Shown here: positions 6,977 through 15,428 of the stretch, one piece after another
How positions within the stretch are numbered: position 1 is the first letter of the stretch
Layout of the letters: the number at the start of each line of letters is the position of its first letter
Source: an uncultured Ruminococcus sp.
GTDB lineage: Bacteria > Bacillota > Clostridia > Oscillospirales > CAG-272
Reading direction: 5' to 3'
NCBI GenBank assembly: GCA_902803255.1
Contig: CADCPG010000207.1
Location: 1-21,277, forward strand
DNA: 21,277 nt
Made by a program: the position numbers and the translations under genes
Notes under the pieces: generated by a model
Databases searched by the model: none
The model's input: the letters and a program-made list of their open reading frames with translations, nothing else
What the model was told of the DNA's origin: nothing

Positions 6977-7707
6977 GGCGATGTCACCTCAAGGATCCAC
7001 AGGACGGACATGCCGAAGCAAATGAACGGGGCGAGCGGCAGACTGTCCTTCAGACCCGACTTTTTTGAGATGAGCATCACGACCCCGAAGGCCGCTGCGG
7101 GGAGAAAGGCGAAAAACAGCAGAAGCAGCGAACCTGACGCGCCGAAGCACAGTGCCGTGAGAGAGATCAGCTTCACGTCTCCGGCGCCGATCCCGCCCTT
7201 CGACAGGAAAAAGGCTCCAGTCACCGCGGCAGTCATTATGAGAAAACTGACAAGGCACTCCAGAGGCTCTCCGCTGCGGGCAAACAGTTCCCCGCTCAGC
7301 AGATCTTCGTTCGCTCCGAAAATCGCGATGACCGCAAGTATCACCGCTCTCACCGCGGCGGCGGAAAACAATATCGCGTTGGGTATCCTGCGGTCCAGAA
7401 GATCGGTCACCGACGCCGCGAGCACCGCCCAGAAAAAGGCGGCCCGCTCCGCCGTCAGGACCGGATATGCCGCTTCCGCCGGTCTGAGGGTCAGCGCAAG
7501 TACACACAGCACAGCCGAAAAGACGGCGCCTCCGGCCGCGGCGGCGCACGCGAATTTCATCACTCCGTCTCCGCTCTTTCCGCCGGAAAGACGGATTCCT
7601 TTTCTCGTACAGCCCGGGGGAAACAGTTTCCGGGAGTACAGTACCGTAAACACGGCGCCCGCGCATGTTGTCAGAATGAAAACAAGTATCACCTTAAGGT
7701 CGTTCAC
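6973..7707 (-). CDS. tadV: A24 prepilin peptidase (TadV/CpaA type)
   Basis: Integral membrane aspartyl protease that cleaves the leader of Flp pilin and pseudopilins. 244 residues with six or more hydrophobic segments. The two catalytic aspartates are visible: D102 in TDLLDRRIPN (the D-x5-IPN motif) and D177 in GGIGAGDVKL (the GxGD motif). There is no N-terminal Cys-rich methyltransferase domain, consistent with the minimal Tad type rather than PilD. GTG at 7707 has AGGAGG 5 nt upstream; this site overlaps the TAG stop of the preceding TadE-like gene, indicating tight coupling. The likely substrates are the Flp1-like protein (13433-13639) and the TadE-like proteins in the same operon. An extra pair of N-terminal hydrophobic segments (about 4-24 and 55-75) precedes the catalytic core. 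Confidence 0.93.
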   Translation of the reverse strand: MNDLKVILVFILTTCAGAVFTVLYSRKLFPPGCTRKGIRLSGGKSGDGVMKFACAAAAGGAVFSAVLCVLALTLRPAEAAYPVLTAERAAFFWAVLAASVTDLLDRRIPNAILFSAAAVRAVILAVIAIFGANEDLLSGELFARSGEPLECLVSFLIMTAAVTGAFFLSKGGIGAGDVKLISLTALCFGASGSLLLLFFAFLPAAAFGVVMLISKKSGLKDSLPLAPFICFGMSVLWILEVTSP

Positions 7708-7716
7708 TGTATCCTC

Positions 7717-9021
7717 CTAAAACGCAGAATCGCGGTAGACATAGTCGACTATAATGCCGTATTTGCCGCTGCAGGACTCTCCCACAGATTCGAGCAGGGT
7801 CGAGAACCTGATCCCCTCTTCGGGGACCACGACCGTCAGCCGCAGTATGGTCCTCTCTCCGCCAGCCGGGAGCTCTTCTCCCGATTCCATTTTTATCATG
7901 TCGCCCGGCTTCAGCTTTCCGGCGCTCTTTTTCAGTTTTGACGCGCCCTCGTTTATCTCTTTGAGGATCGCTTTTCTGTTCATGGAGTAGCAGTCCGTCG
8001 TCGTCTCCTCGTCGTCCGGAGGAGGGGTGAACACCGAATACGTCGGATTGAATATATTCACAGAAACCACCGAAACGTACTCGGGGAAGGACCGGTCGTA
8101 AAGATCGATCCCCGCTCCTCCCTCAACGGCCATCGACGGATATTTTGCCTTCTCGTCCGCTACGATCTTTTTTCCTCTCGCAAAATTGTCGAGCCGCCAC
8201 ACCGAATCCGCCGGAGAAGAATCGCCGGTGTCGACTATCACCGGTGCCGGCAGCCAGGCAGCCGTCGACGCGGTCTGGCAGACCCTGATACTTCCTCCGA
8301 AGAGCCCGAAGTCGAACAGTCTCAACCTGTATACCGCCACGAGGGTTATGCTTTTCCCGTCTTTAAGGATCGACGAAAAGGCGAAGTTTATTCCCCTCAG
8401 ACCTCCGTCGACACCCCATTTTTCGAGCCTGGCGTTTGCCTCTGCGGATGAGTTCCGGCCCGAATCGGTCAGGTATCCCGGCATTATGAGCCGGCAGAGC
8501 GGCCCGGCTATCGCTCTTCCGGCGGCTTCGCGGATCACTCCGCCGGCGAGTATGCCGGAAAGCGCGGACAGCACTCCGTCCGGAGACCCGGCAAGCGGCT
8601 CAAGGCTTTCGTAAAGCTCCCCGGCAGCAGACGATATGCTCGAAAACCCGCTGCCAAGTCCCGACAGCTTTTCCGCCACGATCCCGGCAAATCCCTCAGG
8701 CGTCCCGCCGCCTGTGCCGCCCGACAGAAACGACATCTCCTCCACGGCGGACAGAAAAGCCTCCCCTCCCGAGTGAGGATCCACCCCGTCGTCTCCGCTT
8801 CCGGCAAATCCGCCGAACATCTGCCCCGCCCTTCCGGCGGTGTAGCAGTACGCGGCAAGTTCCTTTGCCGTCTGGTCCAGCGCATACTGCACGGCGCTCT
8901 CGGTCCTGATCACGCAGACGAGCAGGGTCAGCGCAAGGAACGCAGCCGTGAAAAGAAACAGAGAGAGCGATGCCTCCACGGTGAATGAACCGTCGCTGCG
9001 GCTATCATTTACATGACTCAT
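7717..9021 (-). CDS. TadE-like pseudopilin/pilus assembly protein (second copy)
   Basis: 434 residues. Residues 11-45 (DGSFTVEASLSLFLFTAAFL and following) are the hydrophobic N-terminal helix with the SxTVEAS signature typical of TadE/TadE-like minor pilins; the Glu is the expected +5-type residue of class III prepilins. An Ala/Gly/Ser-rich helical region (about 60-200) and a mixed, probably extracellular C-terminal domain follow. This is much longer than proteobacterial TadE (about 150-200 residues), as is common in Clostridia. ATG at 9021 has GGAGG 3 nt upstream, and a second GGAGGGG lies further up. It is placed between the DUF5702-like gene (40 nt upstream) and the prepilin peptidase. The expected role is a minor pilin or assembly scaffold at the membrane; the precise function is inferred from the family and the locus. 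Confidence 0.8.
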   Translation of the reverse strand: MSHVNDSRSDGSFTVEASLSLFLFTAAFLALTLLVCVIRTESAVQYALDQTAKELAAYCYTAGRAGQMFGGFAGSGDDGVDPHSGGEAFLSAVEEMSFLSGGTGGGTPEGFAGIVAEKLSGLGSGFSSISSAAGELYESLEPLAGSPDGVLSALSGILAGGVIREAAGRAIAGPLCRLIMPGYLTDSGRNSSAEANARLEKWGVDGGLRGINFAFSSILKDGKSITLVAVYRLRLFDFGLFGGSIRVCQTASTAAWLPAPVIVDTGDSSPADSVWRLDNFARGKKIVADEKAKYPSMAVEGGAGIDLYDRSFPEYVSVVSVNIFNPTYSVFTPPPDDEETTTDCYSMNRKAILKEINEGASKLKKSAGKLKPGDMIKMESGEELPAGGERTILRLTVVVPEEGIRFSTLLESVGESCSGKYGIIVDYVYRDSAF

Positions 9022-9061
9022 TTTCCTCCGCTGCCCCTCCTTCCGGTGCGGAATTGCTTTT

Positions 9062-12000
9062 TCAATATGTGACGGCCCCTTTGTAGATCAGCCTTCTTTT
9101 GCCGTCGCGCCGCACCCCGACTCCCGCGGCCTGATCGGCGGCAAATACAAGGAAAGGCGTGCCGACGCGGACCGAGGCGTCGCAGACGAACATGGTGTGA
9201 GCCGAAGTGATATCGAACGGTGAGTCGCCCGGGGATGATCCGTCGTTCATGCCGATCTGGATCATCTCAGCGGCTCTCCTTAGCATCGCGTCGCCCTTCG
9301 CGGGATATGAAAGAAGTATAAACAGTTTCAGATATCCCTCATATCCGAGCCCGAAGCTCTTCGCGGCAGCAAGTCCCGACCCCGAAGAAACGGCACCTGG
9401 CTCATCGCCGCCCGAGATGCCCGAGGCGAATTCCGATATCTTTTTTCCGAGTTCGGCGCTGAGGCCGTCGCTTCCCTTTCTTATCAGAGAAAAAGCCTCT
9501 TCCTTGAATTTGTTTTTGTATTCGTCGATATACCCGCTTACTGCCGAGGATATTTTTTCTCTCAGTCCTCCGAGAAGGCCGCCCTTCATATCGCGGCCGA
9601 ACAGGTAGTCTCTTACCGCCTCGTTCGTCTTTACGGCGTCGCCGCTGCCAGCGCAGAATTCGACTATCGAGCGGACCGTTTCCTCCCTGTCGCCCAGCAG
9701 TTTTTCAACTGCCGCGCCGGCGCACCTGCCGGCGAGTCCGGGCAAATCATCCGCGCTGTTCAGTATTTCCTCGAGCCTTGACGCGACTCTGTCCGCACCT
9801 ATCCGCTCCGACACCGAGCAGAATTCGTAGACCATATCCTCGATCGGGCGGCATATCGTCCCGCAGACAGATTCGAACATCCCGTCGAGCGTGCTGTCGG
9901 CGTACTCCTCAATGCTGCCGGCGAGTCTGTCGGCAGCCTCGGAAGTCTTTTGCTCGGCATAATCGCTTATCCTGTCGAAGACATCCTCGCATACGCCGAC
10001 TGCAGCTGTCCCGATGCCGTCCGCAAGCGCTTTTTTCAGTCCGCCTATCCCAAGCGTCCACGTATCCGTGCTTTTGTAGATGGGGACCGACTCCCCCTTC
10101 AGAAGTCTCGCGATGTCGACTCCGGACTCGGCCAGAGCCCACGCGACCAGAATGACGTTCTGTACGATCGGAGCGCCGAACCCGGTCCACCCGGCTATAG
10201 CCGACGCCGCTGTCATCGCGGCTGCCCTGCATTCCGAATCTGTCATGACGAACAGCGTGTTGAGGGCGAACCTCACCGCGAATATCATTGCTCTCACCGA
10301 ATAGAGATTCGTTTTCAGCCTGTCGGATCCGCAGAGGATGTATTCCGCTTCGGCCCCGAAGCATGACCTGGAGCTCATGTCGGCGCCGCTGAGCGAGAGC
10401 GCCGTTCCTCCGTTCTTTACGCTGATATGATCACCGTAGCAGCTGAACATCCCGGTGATATATTCTTCGGCGAGAAGCGTCTCGAGCGCCGCCTCGCCTA
10501 TTTCGGCGATCCCGGACAGAAGTCCCGACGCTTCCCCCAGCCCCGACGAAGCCGACTCGCACAGTTCACCGTCGGTCTGACCGGAAAACCCGTCGTTTCC
10601 GAAATCCGTTATGAGCGACGCCCCTCCGTACAGATCGGCTATGACGCCGGCAATGTCGGAGCCGATCACCGAACTCACCATCTCGGGGAGCTTCGCTGGA
10701 CCGCTCTCTTCCTCTGCGGTACCGGCGCCGGAGTTCTTTGCGCTCTCCACCAGCTTTTCCTTGAGTTCCAGCTGTTCCTCCGCTCCGTCGCGGCCGGCTT
10801 TTTCCTTCCCCGACTGCGACTCCGCAAGACTCCGGTAGAGTTCTGAGTTGCGGTCGAGGCCGTGTTCCGAATATAGTTCGAGTCCGAAAGGACCGGTGTC
10901 CCCGGGGTGATATCCCGAATAACCTTTCGGTTCGATCGCCTCTGCAGCGGATGAGACATCCGAAAAATCCCTGTAATTCACGCCGGCGTGACCGGCCGCG
11001 GCTTCGGTTATCTTATCCCATACAGTCTTCCTGAAGTTCAACGACGCCGCGTTCGCGACACGGAGATCACACCCGGCGGCCGACGCCGAGGCAAGCCCCT
11101 CCTTTATTGCCTCAAAGACGGCTTTGTCGCCCTCGAGCAGCCGGACGGTCCTTTCTGCGGCCTCCCGGCTGTAACCCGAGGCCGTCTTCCTGATGTCCGA
11201 CTCCATACCGCTTTTTATCTCCGAAGGAGAGAGCTCGTCGACGGCTCTTTTCCATTCGTCAGCTTCTTTTTTCAGGCCGTCGATGCTGTTTTTCAGTTCT
11301 TCGCACGCCTCCGCCGCAAGCCCGAATTTTACCGACAGCAAGGCGGCGTCCGAATAGACTGTGTAATGCAGTCCGGATACCGCGGCGAAGCCGTACGCCT
11401 CGCCGGCCGCTTCGATCTGCTCCCGGACCGTCTCCGTCGAGGAGAATATCTGCTCCAGCATCGCGAGCTTTTCTTCGCACTCGGCTACGATGAACCGTGT
11501 GTCGTATCCCGACTCCTGCCCGGCCTCCTTTGCAAGCAGTTCAGCGCGGTAAAGCCTGGAATACTCCTCCGCGAGATCACCGGCCGCCTTTTCAGATTCC
11601 AGGAGATACCCGGCGCCGGCGCGGATCCTCGATACGGCTTCGGATATGTCGGCCGGAACCGTCCCGCTCCACACCGTCCCGGGACCTGCCGCCAGACGAA
11701 CGACCCGTCCTCCGGCGTTCCACTCCCCCGGGATCCCGCGCACCGAGTCGAGAAGCGCCGTCGCCTCTTCGAAAGGCGTAGTGAGAGACCCCGTCTCCCC
11801 GTGAGCGCTCCCCGACAGATCCGCCCTGACCGCTTTCTGGATCTCCTTCCTCAGGGAGACCGTGTCGGGAGCCTCACTGGGTTTTTTCGTCAGTAAGGCG
11901 CAGCACAGCATCAGATGAAGGAGAGAGGCGGCTCTCCCGGCCGCCTGCGCCGCCCCGTCAGACATGCCTCCTTCGAAAACCGAGCTCTCGAGAGTGTCGA

Positions 12001-12628
12001 GGCAGTCTTTCATCGCAAGGTAGGCCTTTCCCGACACCGAGTCGACGTCGCTCAGTTTCTTTCCGTACCTGATCTTCTTTTCGGCAGCCTTTGTCTGGCC
12101 GGCAAGTTCCTTCAGACAGCCGATCTTAGTCAGCAGGCCGGCCGTCAGTTCCACCGGACCTCTGTATTTCATATATTCGACGATCTGCCGTTCCATAACC
12201 GCAGGATTGGCTATCGACGACGACGGCACCCCGGTGACCGTTATGCCCTCCGAGCGCATACTGACAAGGTTGCCGAACAGGCCCGACGGAAGGCCCGACG
12301 CCCCGAAAAGACTGTTAGCCAGGGCTCTGGTATAGCCGTCGCTGCCGTCGAAGACGCCGGTGTTCTCGACCGTCCTCAAAAAATAGTCGCAGGCGGCGGC
12401 CGACAGCTCCTCTTCGGACGCGGATGACGCAAACAGGCCGTAAACGTCGTAGAGCACCCTGTCGTATGCGGTCAGAGCGGAATTCATTGCAAGCTCTCCC
12501 GCCCCGGCAAGTTCGCTCCTTGCCGCGGATATCCTGCAGTTTTCGACCGTCAGTCCGGCGACGGTGAAGACAGGCAGCATTATCAGCGCAAGAAACAGCG
12601 AGACCGATCCCAGCGTTCTTTTATTCAT
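9062..12628 (-). CDS. Very large DUF5702/TadG-like pilus-locus protein
   Basis: 1188 residues, the largest gene in the window. The N-terminus MNKRTLGSVSLFLALIMLPVF contains a hydrophobic segment (about 7-26) and is followed by VENCRISAARSELAGAGELA and YDRVLYDVYGLFA. This arrangement matches clostridial DUF5702 proteins, which resemble TadG in having a pilin-like N-terminal helix and a long extracellular body. The rest is rich in Ala, Glu, Lys and Ser and strongly helical (coiled-coil-like at about 430-620 and 990-1090), with interspersed Gly-rich loops. No catalytic motif is recognised. ATG at 12628 overlaps the stop of the upstream TadE-like gene (ATGA). A role as a surface-exposed stalk, adhesin or pilus-associated scaffold is likely but inferred from position and architecture. 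Family name confidence is moderate. Confidence 0.72.
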   Translation of the reverse strand: MNKRTLGSVSLFLALIMLPVFTVAGLTVENCRISAARSELAGAGELAMNSALTAYDRVLYDVYGLFASSASEEELSAAACDYFLRTVENTGVFDGSDGYTRALANSLFGASGLPSGLFGNLVSMRSEGITVTGVPSSSIANPAVMERQIVEYMKYRGPVELTAGLLTKIGCLKELAGQTKAAEKKIRYGKKLSDVDSVSGKAYLAMKDCLDTLESSVFEGGMSDGAAQAAGRAASLLHLMLCCALLTKKPSEAPDTVSLRKEIQKAVRADLSGSAHGETGSLTTPFEEATALLDSVRGIPGEWNAGGRVVRLAAGPGTVWSGTVPADISEAVSRIRAGAGYLLESEKAAGDLAEEYSRLYRAELLAKEAGQESGYDTRFIVAECEEKLAMLEQIFSSTETVREQIEAAGEAYGFAAVSGLHYTVYSDAALLSVKFGLAAEACEELKNSIDGLKKEADEWKRAVDELSPSEIKSGMESDIRKTASGYSREAAERTVRLLEGDKAVFEAIKEGLASASAAGCDLRVANAASLNFRKTVWDKITEAAAGHAGVNYRDFSDVSSAAEAIEPKGYSGYHPGDTGPFGLELYSEHGLDRNSELYRSLAESQSGKEKAGRDGAEEQLELKEKLVESAKNSGAGTAEEESGPAKLPEMVSSVIGSDIAGVIADLYGGASLITDFGNDGFSGQTDGELCESASSGLGEASGLLSGIAEIGEAALETLLAEEYITGMFSCYGDHISVKNGGTALSLSGADMSSRSCFGAEAEYILCGSDRLKTNLYSVRAMIFAVRFALNTLFVMTDSECRAAAMTAASAIAGWTGFGAPIVQNVILVAWALAESGVDIARLLKGESVPIYKSTDTWTLGIGGLKKALADGIGTAAVGVCEDVFDRISDYAEQKTSEAADRLAGSIEEYADSTLDGMFESVCGTICRPIEDMVYEFCSVSERIGADRVASRLEEILNSADDLPGLAGRCAGAAVEKLLGDREETVRSIVEFCAGSGDAVKTNEAVRDYLFGRDMKGGLLGGLREKISSAVSGYIDEYKNKFKEEAFSLIRKGSDGLSAELGKKISEFASGISGGDEPGAVSSGSGLAAAKSFGLGYEGYLKLFILLSYPAKGDAMLRRAAEMIQIGMNDGSSPGDSPFDITSAHTMFVCDASVRVGTPFLVFAADQAAGVGVRRDGKRRLIYKGAVTY

Positions 12629-13374
12629 CCCGTAAACCTCTCTGCCATTTCTCTGAATGAAGCGATGAAACCGCCCGTTTTCTCTCCGATCTTATCCTTG
12701 TCGATGCCGAACTGACCGGCAAGTCTCTCGGCGAAATCGAGAACGGTGTCGGTGTCCCTGACGAACTCGCAGCTGTCGGTGACCGCTGCAGTGACGGATA
12801 CCGAAGTTCCGTCTGAGTCATACCCGCCGATCCCGAATATCGAAGGAAGGCTGCGGTATTTTCTGACCGTCGCCGTGACCCTGATCCTGAGCCCCTCCTT
12901 TTTCAGGACGAGGGAGCAGTCGCATTTCCGGCATGAGACGAACGACGAACGCAGCGCCTCGTTTTTCATCGCCGATGCCATGACGGCGAAGCTCTCCGGC
13001 GTCTTTCCGGAAAAATATCTGTAAGGGCGGTGCTCGGAGACGGCGGTGTTGACCTCGGCCTGGTCGGGCAGTTCGCCTTCGGCCATATCAAGATCGTTTC
13101 CCCTGAAACCCGATGACCGGTACAGAGATATATACCCGGGGCAGGCGATCTCCCTCGAGGCGGCGGTCGCGTATCTCGCGGCTATCCTTCTGACCGAATA
13201 TCCGTCCGCGACTCTGAGTCCGAACAGGATAAGGACCGCGGTGACGGCAAGCACGAGCGGCAGCACAAGCGACATCTCGACTATCTGTACCGCTCCGCCC
13301 TCACCCGCGTCCCTACCGCCGCCGGTCCGGACGGCGGAGCCGTATGTGATATTCACGTTCCCTTTTTCCTTCAT
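12625..13374 (-). CDS. TadE/TadF-like pseudopilin (first copy)
   Basis: 249 residues. A short basic/Gly-rich head leads into GAVQIVEMSLVLPLVLAVTA (about 33-52), a single N-terminal hydrophobic helix with a Glu near its start, as in TadE/TadF pseudopilins. A Cys-containing region (CRKCDCS, with an additional Cys earlier) and a beta-rich body follow (LRIRVTATVRKYRS, SVSVTAAVTDSCE). The frame is open to 13467, but that would overlap the pilin gene. ATG at 13374 has AGGAGG 3 nt upstream and sits 58 nt after the pilin stop. It overlaps the next gene by 4 nt (ATGA). The expected role is minor pilin or assembly factor of the Tad pilus. The cysteine cluster (C-x2-C-x-C) is unusual for TadE and could bind metal or form disulfides. 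Confidence 0.75.
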   Translation of the reverse strand: MKEKGNVNITYGSAVRTGGGRDAGEGGAVQIVEMSLVLPLVLAVTAVLILFGLRVADGYSVRRIAARYATAASREIACPGYISLYRSSGFRGNDLDMAEGELPDQAEVNTAVSEHRPYRYFSGKTPESFAVMASAMKNEALRSSFVSCRKCDCSLVLKKEGLRIRVTATVRKYRSLPSIFGIGGYDSDGTSVSVTAAVTDSCEFVRDTDTVLDFAERLAGQFGIDKDKIGEKTGGFIASFREMAERFTG

Positions 13375-13432
13375 TGTCCTCCTGATTATCGGGTGGGGAG
13401 GACCGGAGACGGTCCGGCCCTCCGCTTTCGGA

Positions 13433-13639
13433 TCAGAATCCGTCGACTGAACCGTTGATCTTCTCAAACAGCCGGTTCACTATCCCGATCAGCTGATTCC
13501 TGAAAATGACCACCAGCGCGATGACAACGATTATTATGAGTATCACCGCGATCAGATTGGCCTCCCCGTTTTCCCCGCGCAGACTGCCGCACGCCGCGGC
13601 GGCCTTCCGCAGCCTTCTTTCCGATTTGTTTCCTTTCAA
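13433..13639 (-). CDS. flp: Flp1-like pilin, putative major pilus subunit
   Basis: 68 residues: a basic leader (MKGNKSERRLRKAAAACGSL), then RGENGEANLIAVILIIIVVI and ALVVIFRNQLIGIVNRLFEK, a short amphipathic tail. Length and layout match the Flp1-like pilins of Clostridia, with a leader, Gly-bearing cleavage region, one hydrophobic helix and a short C-terminus. Cleavage after G22 or G25 is plausible but not certain; no Glu sits at the classic +5 position relative to either. The start is TTG at 13639, supported by AAGGAGG at 13647-13653 with 7-nt spacing; no ATG is available. It lies 23 nt after tadC and 58 nt before the first TadE-like gene. It is the only obvious pilin-sized gene in the window. 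Confidence 0.83.
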   Translation of the reverse strand: MKGNKSERRLRKAAAACGSLRGENGEANLIAVILIIIVVIALVVIFRNQLIGIVNRLFEKINGSVDGF

Positions 13640-13646
13640 TCAGAAT

Positions 13647-13653
13647 CCTCCTT
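13647..13653 (-). promoter_or_regulatory. Shine-Dalgarno site that fixes the TTG start of the pilin gene
   Basis: AAGGAGG on the minus strand, 7 nt before TTG (13639-13637). With no in-frame ATG or GTG nearby, this site decides the start of the Flp1-like pilin. Confidence 0.8.
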
Positions 13654-13662
13654 TTCTGTCTG

Positions 13663-14538
13663 TCATATGATATTTGTAAACAGCGGTACCACTATCATAA
13701 TCAGCACGCCGATGAACATCATCATGAGGGGGATCATCAGCTTCGACTCCGCGGTCTTTCCCTTTACGACCGCCCGGTGCTTCTTCTCCGCCCAGCATTC
13801 GTCGTTCATGATGCGCAGCGATCTCGACAGCCCGTCGCTGCCTTTTTCGATATTCTGTATGAGAAGCGACGCAAGCTGCCTTGCCTCCTTGACCCCGCAT
13901 TCCTGTGAAAAGATATACAGAGCGTCGCATTCCGGCATGCCGTTCTTCATTTTCTCGGCCGCCGTCCTCATCTGCAGGCACAGCGGCCCTTCCGACGACC
14001 TTGATGTGATCTCCCAGGCTTCCCTCAGCACCGATCCGGCGCTGATCAGCAGCGTGAGCAGCGACGTCACCGAAGGCAGCTCGGAGAGTATCTCCGCCCT
14101 GCGCGCCGACGACTGCCTTTTCGCCTCGAAATACATATAAAGGCAGGGGAATGCCGGCAGGATCAGCGCTGGTATCACAAGGAAGGGCTCGCGGGACAGC
14201 GCCGCGAGAAGCAGTCCCGACGGAAGCAGCAGCGAGAACAGCGACAGCGACGATGCCCTGAAGCAGTAAAGCATAAAAGACGAATTATCTCTTCCGCACA
14301 GCTCTCCGTACATGTTTTTCAGCCGTTCGAGTCCTCCGCGTTCCTTTTTTTTCTTTCTCCCGAAGGCGGCGATCATCCCGCAGCCGAGGAAGATCAGCGG
14401 CGGACAGAGTATGTACCTACCGTCGGCGATCGCCTCGATATCCCTGTACCCGTTTCTGAACAGGAAGTACATGATCAATACCGCCGCGGACAGCAGGCTC
14501 CCCGCCGTCGCGGCTATGAAACTCACTGCGTTTCTCAT
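13663..14538 (-). CDS. tadC: TadC, type II secretion F-domain inner-membrane protein
   Basis: 291 residues. Platform protein of the Tad pilus, partner of TadB and TadA in the cytoplasmic membrane. Hydrophobic segments lie near 5-25, 45-62 and 100-135, with a pair at the C-terminus (SKLMIPLMMMFIGVLIMIVV). Between them is the soluble T2SSF helical domain: ELPSVTSLLTLLISAGSVLR, EGPLCLQMRTAAEKMKNGMP, ARQLASLLIQNIEKGSDGL, with AVVKGKTAESKLMIP before the last membrane segments. The frame extends upstream to 14880, but that overlaps tadB. ATG at 14538 follows the GGAA repeat tract that supplies its ribosome-binding region. The gene is complete and the family's helical signature is intact. Confidence 0.9.
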   Translation of the reverse strand: MRNAVSFIAATAGSLLSAAVLIMYFLFRNGYRDIEAIADGRYILCPPLIFLGCGMIAAFGRKKKKERGGLERLKNMYGELCGRDNSSFMLYCFRASSLSLFSLLLPSGLLLAALSREPFLVIPALILPAFPCLYMYFEAKRQSSARRAEILSELPSVTSLLTLLISAGSVLREAWEITSRSSEGPLCLQMRTAAEKMKNGMPECDALYIFSQECGVKEARQLASLLIQNIEKGSDGLSRSLRIMNDECWAEKKHRAVVKGKTAESKLMIPLMMMFIGVLIMIVVPLFTNII

Positions 14539-14546
14539 CGGTATGT

Positions 14547-14569
14547 TTCCTTCCTTCCTTCCTTCCTTC
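14547..14569 (-). repeat. Tetranucleotide repeat (GGAA)5 forming the tadC ribosome-binding region
   Basis: On the plus strand TTCC is repeated five times plus TTC (14547-14569), which reads as GAAGGAAGG and so on in mRNA. It starts inside the tadB stop codon and ends 8 nt before the tadC ATG at 14538. It offers several overlapping AAGG/AGGAAGG partial Shine-Dalgarno registers. The repeat is non-coding apart from the stop codon overlap, so slippage would change spacing or number of sites but not reading frame. Confidence 0.85.
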
Positions 14570-15365
14570 ACACGGCGATGTCCGTGATCTTCTTTCCGAC
14601 GGCAAACGCGGCGGCGAAAAGGCAGAGGGCAGCTATCTTCACTCCGACGTTCAGCAATGAATTTCCGGTCAGCGCCTCGTTCCCGAGCGTCTTCATCATG
14701 GCGACGACGGCAAACGGAAGAACCGACATTACGTACATCTCGTTCTTGCCCGAAGCCACTGACGCCGATATCTCCATGCCCACCGAGATCCTGTCGGTGA
14801 TTATATCCCGGCTTATGCATATGATCTGCTTCATATTTCCCCCGGCCCTTCCGCAGGCTGCGAAGGTCTCCGAGAAGCATGCGATGTCCGGATCCCCTGT
14901 CCTTTCTGCCATCCCGGCGAGCATCTCCTCGAGAGTCGAACCGTTTTCGAGGCCTTTCGTCAGCCTTTCAAGTTCTTTTACCATGTCGCTGGCCTGACCG
15001 CGCGAGGCCTTCAGGTCGCGGCAGGCGTCGTAAAACGCCTCGTAACTGTTTTTCCCCGATGAGACAGAGTTTCCCAGCGATTCGAGCACGTCCCTGAATT
15101 CGAGTTTCAGCGTGTCCCGGCGTTTTTTCTCCAGTATCTTTCGGTATATCCTCACCCCGGCGGCCGCGCAAACGGCGGCCGCGGCGAGGCTGAGCGCGAG
15201 ACTGCCGAACATTATGCTGAAGGCGGCAAATCCGCACGCTCCTCCGGCGCAGACTCCGGCCAGCAGTTCCGCCGCCTTCATCCGCCGCTTCCCGCGGGTC
15301 ATGCCCGCGGCGCCGCGGGCGGACTGTCCTCCGTCCCTGATATTCCTGCCGTTATCGTCCGTCAT
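14568..15365 (-). CDS. tadB: TadB, type II secretion F-domain inner-membrane protein
   Basis: 265 residues. Membrane platform component that pairs with TadC and couples to the TadA ATPase. An N-terminal hydrophilic stretch of about 30 residues precedes two membrane segments (about 32-70: AAELLAGVCAGGACGFAAFS and LALSLAAAAVCAAAGVRIYR). The soluble T2SSF domain follows (LKLEFRDVLESLGNSVSSGK, YEAFYDACRDLKA, ELERLTKGLENGSTLEEMLA, FSETFAACGRAGGNMKQII), then two C-terminal membrane segments. GNSVSSGKNSYEAF and CGRAGGNM are typical for TadB. ATG at 15365 has AAGGAGG 13 nt upstream, which is long, but no better in-frame start exists. It lies 63 nt after tadA. The stop codon touches the GGAA repeat before tadC. 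Confidence 0.9.
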   Translation of the reverse strand: MTDDNGRNIRDGGQSARGAAGMTRGKRRMKAAELLAGVCAGGACGFAAFSIMFGSLALSLAAAAVCAAAGVRIYRKILEKKRRDTLKLEFRDVLESLGNSVSSGKNSYEAFYDACRDLKASRGQASDMVKELERLTKGLENGSTLEEMLAGMAERTGDPDIACFSETFAACGRAGGNMKQIICISRDIITDRISVGMEISASVASGKNEMYVMSVLPFAVVAMMKTLGNEALTGNSLLNVGVKIAALCLFAAAFAVGKKITDIAV

Positions 15366-15428
15366 CCTGTTCCCGTCGCCTCCTTTTTACACGCTCCCGG
15401 ACCGGCGCCGTGCCGAATTCAGGGGCCT

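Noticed and set aside
10988..11896. 302-codon plus-strand frame inside the DUF5702-like gene
   Set aside because: Antisense and Arg-rich with no recognisable domains; the minus-strand frame is continuous over 1188 codons with proper ends.
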